DNA from: JAEUMD01 sp036768475
Lineage (GTDB): Bacteria > Pseudomonadota > Alphaproteobacteria > Rhizobiales > Hyphomicrobiaceae
Direction of reading: 5' to 3'
Assembly: GCA_036768475.1 (NCBI GenBank)
Contig: DAIPMW010000010.1
Coordinates: 1 to 64,000, forward strand
Length of the DNA stretch: 64,000 bases
In this document: positions 62,048 through 64,000 of the stretch, piece after piece
Position numbering within the stretch: position 1 is the stretch's first letter
Layout: each line of letters starts with the position of its first letter
The notes under the pieces: generated by a model
The model's database searches: none
The model's input: the letters and a program-made list of their open reading frames with translations, nothing else
Told to the model about the DNA's origin: nothing
Translations under genes and position numbers: made by a program

Positions 62048-63409
62048 CTATCTGAGGAAGGAGCGTGCTTCCAGCTTCGGCTTGGGCACATCGGAAACGA
62101 AGCCTTCCAGCTTCTCCAGGCCACGCGGGACGGGGCCGCCGTAGGCCCAGTCCAGTAGCTCGACAGTATGGGCGATGGGGATTTCCATGCCGCCGGCAAG
62201 TTGAGCGATGCAGCCGATGTTGCCCGCCGCCACGACGTCCGGTTTTACCGAACGGATGTTCTTGACCTTACGTGTGCGCAATTGCCCGGCCAGTTCGGGC
62301 TGCATGATATTGTAGGTACCCGCCGAGCCGCAGCAAATATGCCCCTCGGGTGGCGTGACGACGCTGTAGCCGGCATTCGACAGCAGCGCCTTGGGCTCAT
62401 CCGTCACGCGCTGGCCGTGCTGCAGCGAGCAGGCGGAATGGTAGGCGACGCGCAGGCTCGACCAGCGCACTGGCGGACCCAGGTCATAGTCCATCAGGAA
62501 TTCGGTGATGTCGCGCGTGAGATTCGAGATCCTGGCGGCGCGCTCCGCATATGCAGGGTCGAGACGCAGCATATAGCCATAGTCCTTGACCGTCGTGCCG
62601 CAACCCGAAGCGTTGATTATGATGGCGTCGATCGGACCCTTGGTCATCTCTTTCGACCAGGCATCGACGTTACGGCGGACCTGCTCGAGCGCCTGTTCCT
62701 CCTCGCCCATATGATGGACGAGGGCGCCACAGCAGCCGGCGCCGTTCGACACGATGACGTCGACGCCGCGGCGCGCAAGAAGGCGGATGGTGGCGTCGTT
62801 GATGTCCGGCCGCAGAACCTGCTGCGCGCAGCCCGCCAGCATAATGACACGGGCGCGACGCTCGGTGGCCGTCTTGGCGATACCCGGTCCTTCGTATTTC
62901 GGCAGATCCGGCAAGCGCGCAGGCGCCAGCTCAAGCATGGCGACCATTTCCTTCAGGCCCAGGCGTCGCATGAGTGGAATGAACGGCCGTCCGAGCGGCG
63001 CCGCCTTCAATGCCAGGCGGAACTTATCGGGATAGGGGACGACTGCGGCCAGCAGGCGGCGCATCAGGCGTTCCTTCCAGCCCCGCTGTCCGGTCTCATT
63101 GATGTGGACGCGCGCCAGATCGACCAGATGCATGTAATCGACGCCGCCGGGGCATGTCGTCATGCACGACAGACACGACAGACAGCGATCGATATGGTGC
63201 TGGACCTCGGGGCTTGCATCCTTCCCGCGCTCGAACATGTCCTTCATCAGATAGATTCGGCCGCGCGGACTATCGCGCTCGTCGCCGACCACCACGTAAG
63301 TCGAACAGACTGCGGTACACAGGCCGCAGTGCACACAGCGACGCAGGATGCGATCGGCCTCTGCAAGGCGCGGATCGGCAAGCTGCTCAGGCGTGAAATT
63401 GGTTTGCAT
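62048..63409 (-). CDS. glcF: Glycolate oxidase iron-sulfur subunit GlcF
   Basis: A 453-residue subunit of glycolate dehydrogenase, which feeds electrons from glycolate oxidation to the membrane chain. Two [4Fe-4S] sites are visible: C25-C28-C31-C35 (RCVHCGLCTAVC) and C76-C79-C82-C86 (RCLSCLSCMTTCPGG). Two CCG-type domains follow, with NGAGCCGALVHHMG and HICCGSAGTYNIMQP. It is 19 bases from the glcE gene end and probably in the order glcD-glcE-glcF. Confidence 0.95.
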   Translation of the reverse strand: MQTNFTPEQLADPRLAEADRILRRCVHCGLCTAVCSTYVVVGDERDSPRGRIYLMKDMFERGKDASPEVQHHIDRCLSCLSCMTTCPGGVDYMHLVDLARVHINETGQRGWKERLMRRLLAAVVPYPDKFRLALKAAPLGRPFIPLMRRLGLKEMVAMLELAPARLPDLPKYEGPGIAKTATERRARVIMLAGCAQQVLRPDINDATIRLLARRGVDVIVSNGAGCCGALVHHMGEEEQALEQVRRNVDAWSKEMTKGPIDAIIINASGCGTTVKDYGYMLRLDPAYAERAARISNLTRDITEFLMDYDLGPPVRWSSLRVAYHSACSLQHGQRVTDEPKALLSNAGYSVVTPPEGHICCGSAGTYNIMQPELAGQLRTRKVKNIRSVKPDVVAAGNIGCIAQLAGGMEIPIAHTVELLDWAYGGPVPRGLEKLEGFVSDVPKPKLEARSFLR

Positions 63410-63428
63410 CAGATGCGTCCATCAAGCG

Positions 63429-64000
63429 TCAGATCCCGGCGTACATGCGGCCGGGATTGAGAATGCCCTGCGGGTCGAAGGCCGATTTCAGATTGCGCGT
63501 AATGCGCTCCAGCACCGGAGTCTGCGGCTGGAAAACTTCGACCGCACCGCGGATCGCGGCGTCGGCACGGATCAGCGTAGCGTGGCCTCCGTGCACGGCC
63601 ACGGCACGGCGTATGTCGCTCGCACCAGCATCGGCGGTTGCCGGCACTTCGAGCCAGATCAAGCCGCCGGACCAGTCGTAATAGGCTTCCGCAGTCATGT
63701 GTTTGCGGATTGCCGCGACGAGCTTGGCGGCGTTCTTCGGCGACGTCGATACGCGCCAGAGCGCGGATTGACAATCCGACAGAACAGAAAGCCGGCGCAG
63801 CTCGCTCCAGAATTTCAGTGACGCCTCGTAATCAAGCTCCAGGGGTGCGCCATAGATCTTGAGCAGCCGGGCGAGCTGGTCCTTCCTGTACAGCACCGAG
63901 CTGACGAAGTTCTCGATGCGCAGCGCGGTGAGGCCGGTGCCATTGACGGTCGCTGGCCGTGTCGTCAAACGGTCGGCAAGGGCAGCGTTGAGATGCACCG
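63429..64000 (-). CDS. glcE: Glycolate oxidase FAD-binding subunit GlcE, C-terminal part
   Basis: The C-terminal 190 residues of GlcE, running off the window end; the N-terminal FAD-binding half lies beyond position 64000. The terminal block LKSAFDPQGILNPGRMYAGI is the family's C-terminal signature. The gene precedes glcF in the same orientation. Confidence 0.9.
   Translation of the reverse strand, partial: VHLNAALADRLTTRPATVNGTGLTALRIENFVSSVLYRKDQLARLLKIYGAPLELDYEASLKFWSELRRLSVLSDCQSALWRVSTSPKNAAKLVAAIRKHMTAEAYYDWSGGLIWLEVPATADAGASDIRRAVAVHGGHATLIRADAAIRGAVEVFQPQTPVLERITRNLKSAFDPQGILNPGRMYAGI

Noticed and set aside
62168..63460. 430-codon plus-strand frame opposite glcF
   Set aside because: glcF on the other strand has both iron-sulfur motifs; the opposing frame has none and no ribosome site.

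Overview
The window looks like chromosome of a high-GC alphaproteobacterium, most probably of the order Hyphomicrobiales. The evidence is a ChpT phosphotransferase, the flagellar regulator FlbT, a DUF1134/EipA envelope protein, TRAP transporters, and a rare-earth-type PQQ alcohol dehydrogenase locus of the kind common in methylotrophs and their relatives. The genus cannot be read from the sequence. I see no rRNA, tRNA, CRISPR array, phage or insertion sequence. Nearly all genes are intact and closely packed.

Layout. 0-9.7 kb: 5-oxoprolinase subunits pxpB-pxpC, a membrane GGDEF/EAL protein, flbT, a divergent pair of regulators (GntR/UTRA and an XRE-TetR fusion), an unrecognised soluble protein coupled to a TauE-type permease, and a small membrane protein. 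9.8-20.2 kb: an acetate-type sodium:solute symporter module. It holds a cNMP/CBS/DUF294 protein, the symporter with its DUF4212 small subunit, a single-domain response regulator, a membrane PAS/histidine-kinase-like protein fused to a DEDDh exonuclease, a small membrane protein and a CrbS-like transporter-kinase. 20.3-25.8 kb: a malonate operon with MatR-like regulator, TRAP transporter and malonyl-CoA synthetase. 26-36 kb: a coiled-coil membrane protein, EipA, ChpT with a receiver protein, FetAB-like transporter, several small secreted proteins (three of them paralogues with four cysteines) and a cold-shock protein. 36-39.8 kb: NlpC/P60 peptidase, M17 aminopeptidase and a TPR lipoprotein. 40-48.3 kb: the quinoprotein dehydrogenase locus, with LuxR response regulator, PQQ dehydrogenase, metallo-beta-lactamase-fold hydrolase, SoxYZ-like carrier, substrate-binding protein, cytochrome c, beta-propeller and CxxxCW rhodanese-like protein. 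48.4-56.5 kb: glutaryl-CoA dehydrogenase, HrpB helicase, and an HlyC-like acyltransferase followed by a type I secretion ABC protein and adaptor, with no RTX substrate gene. 56.6-64 kb: UDP-glucose dehydrogenase, GT2 glycosyltransferase, YdjC deacetylase, GtrA, a PNKP-like phosphatase with a decayed kinase domain, and glycolate oxidase subunits GlcF and GlcE (GlcE cut by the window end).

Two dispersed palindromic repeat families occur between genes. At several loci the repeat end supplies or directly abuts the stop codon of the neighbouring gene. A shared 14-bp motif precedes the two divergently placed quinoprotein transcription units. Functions are assigned from recognisable motifs and gene order only; no database search was run.
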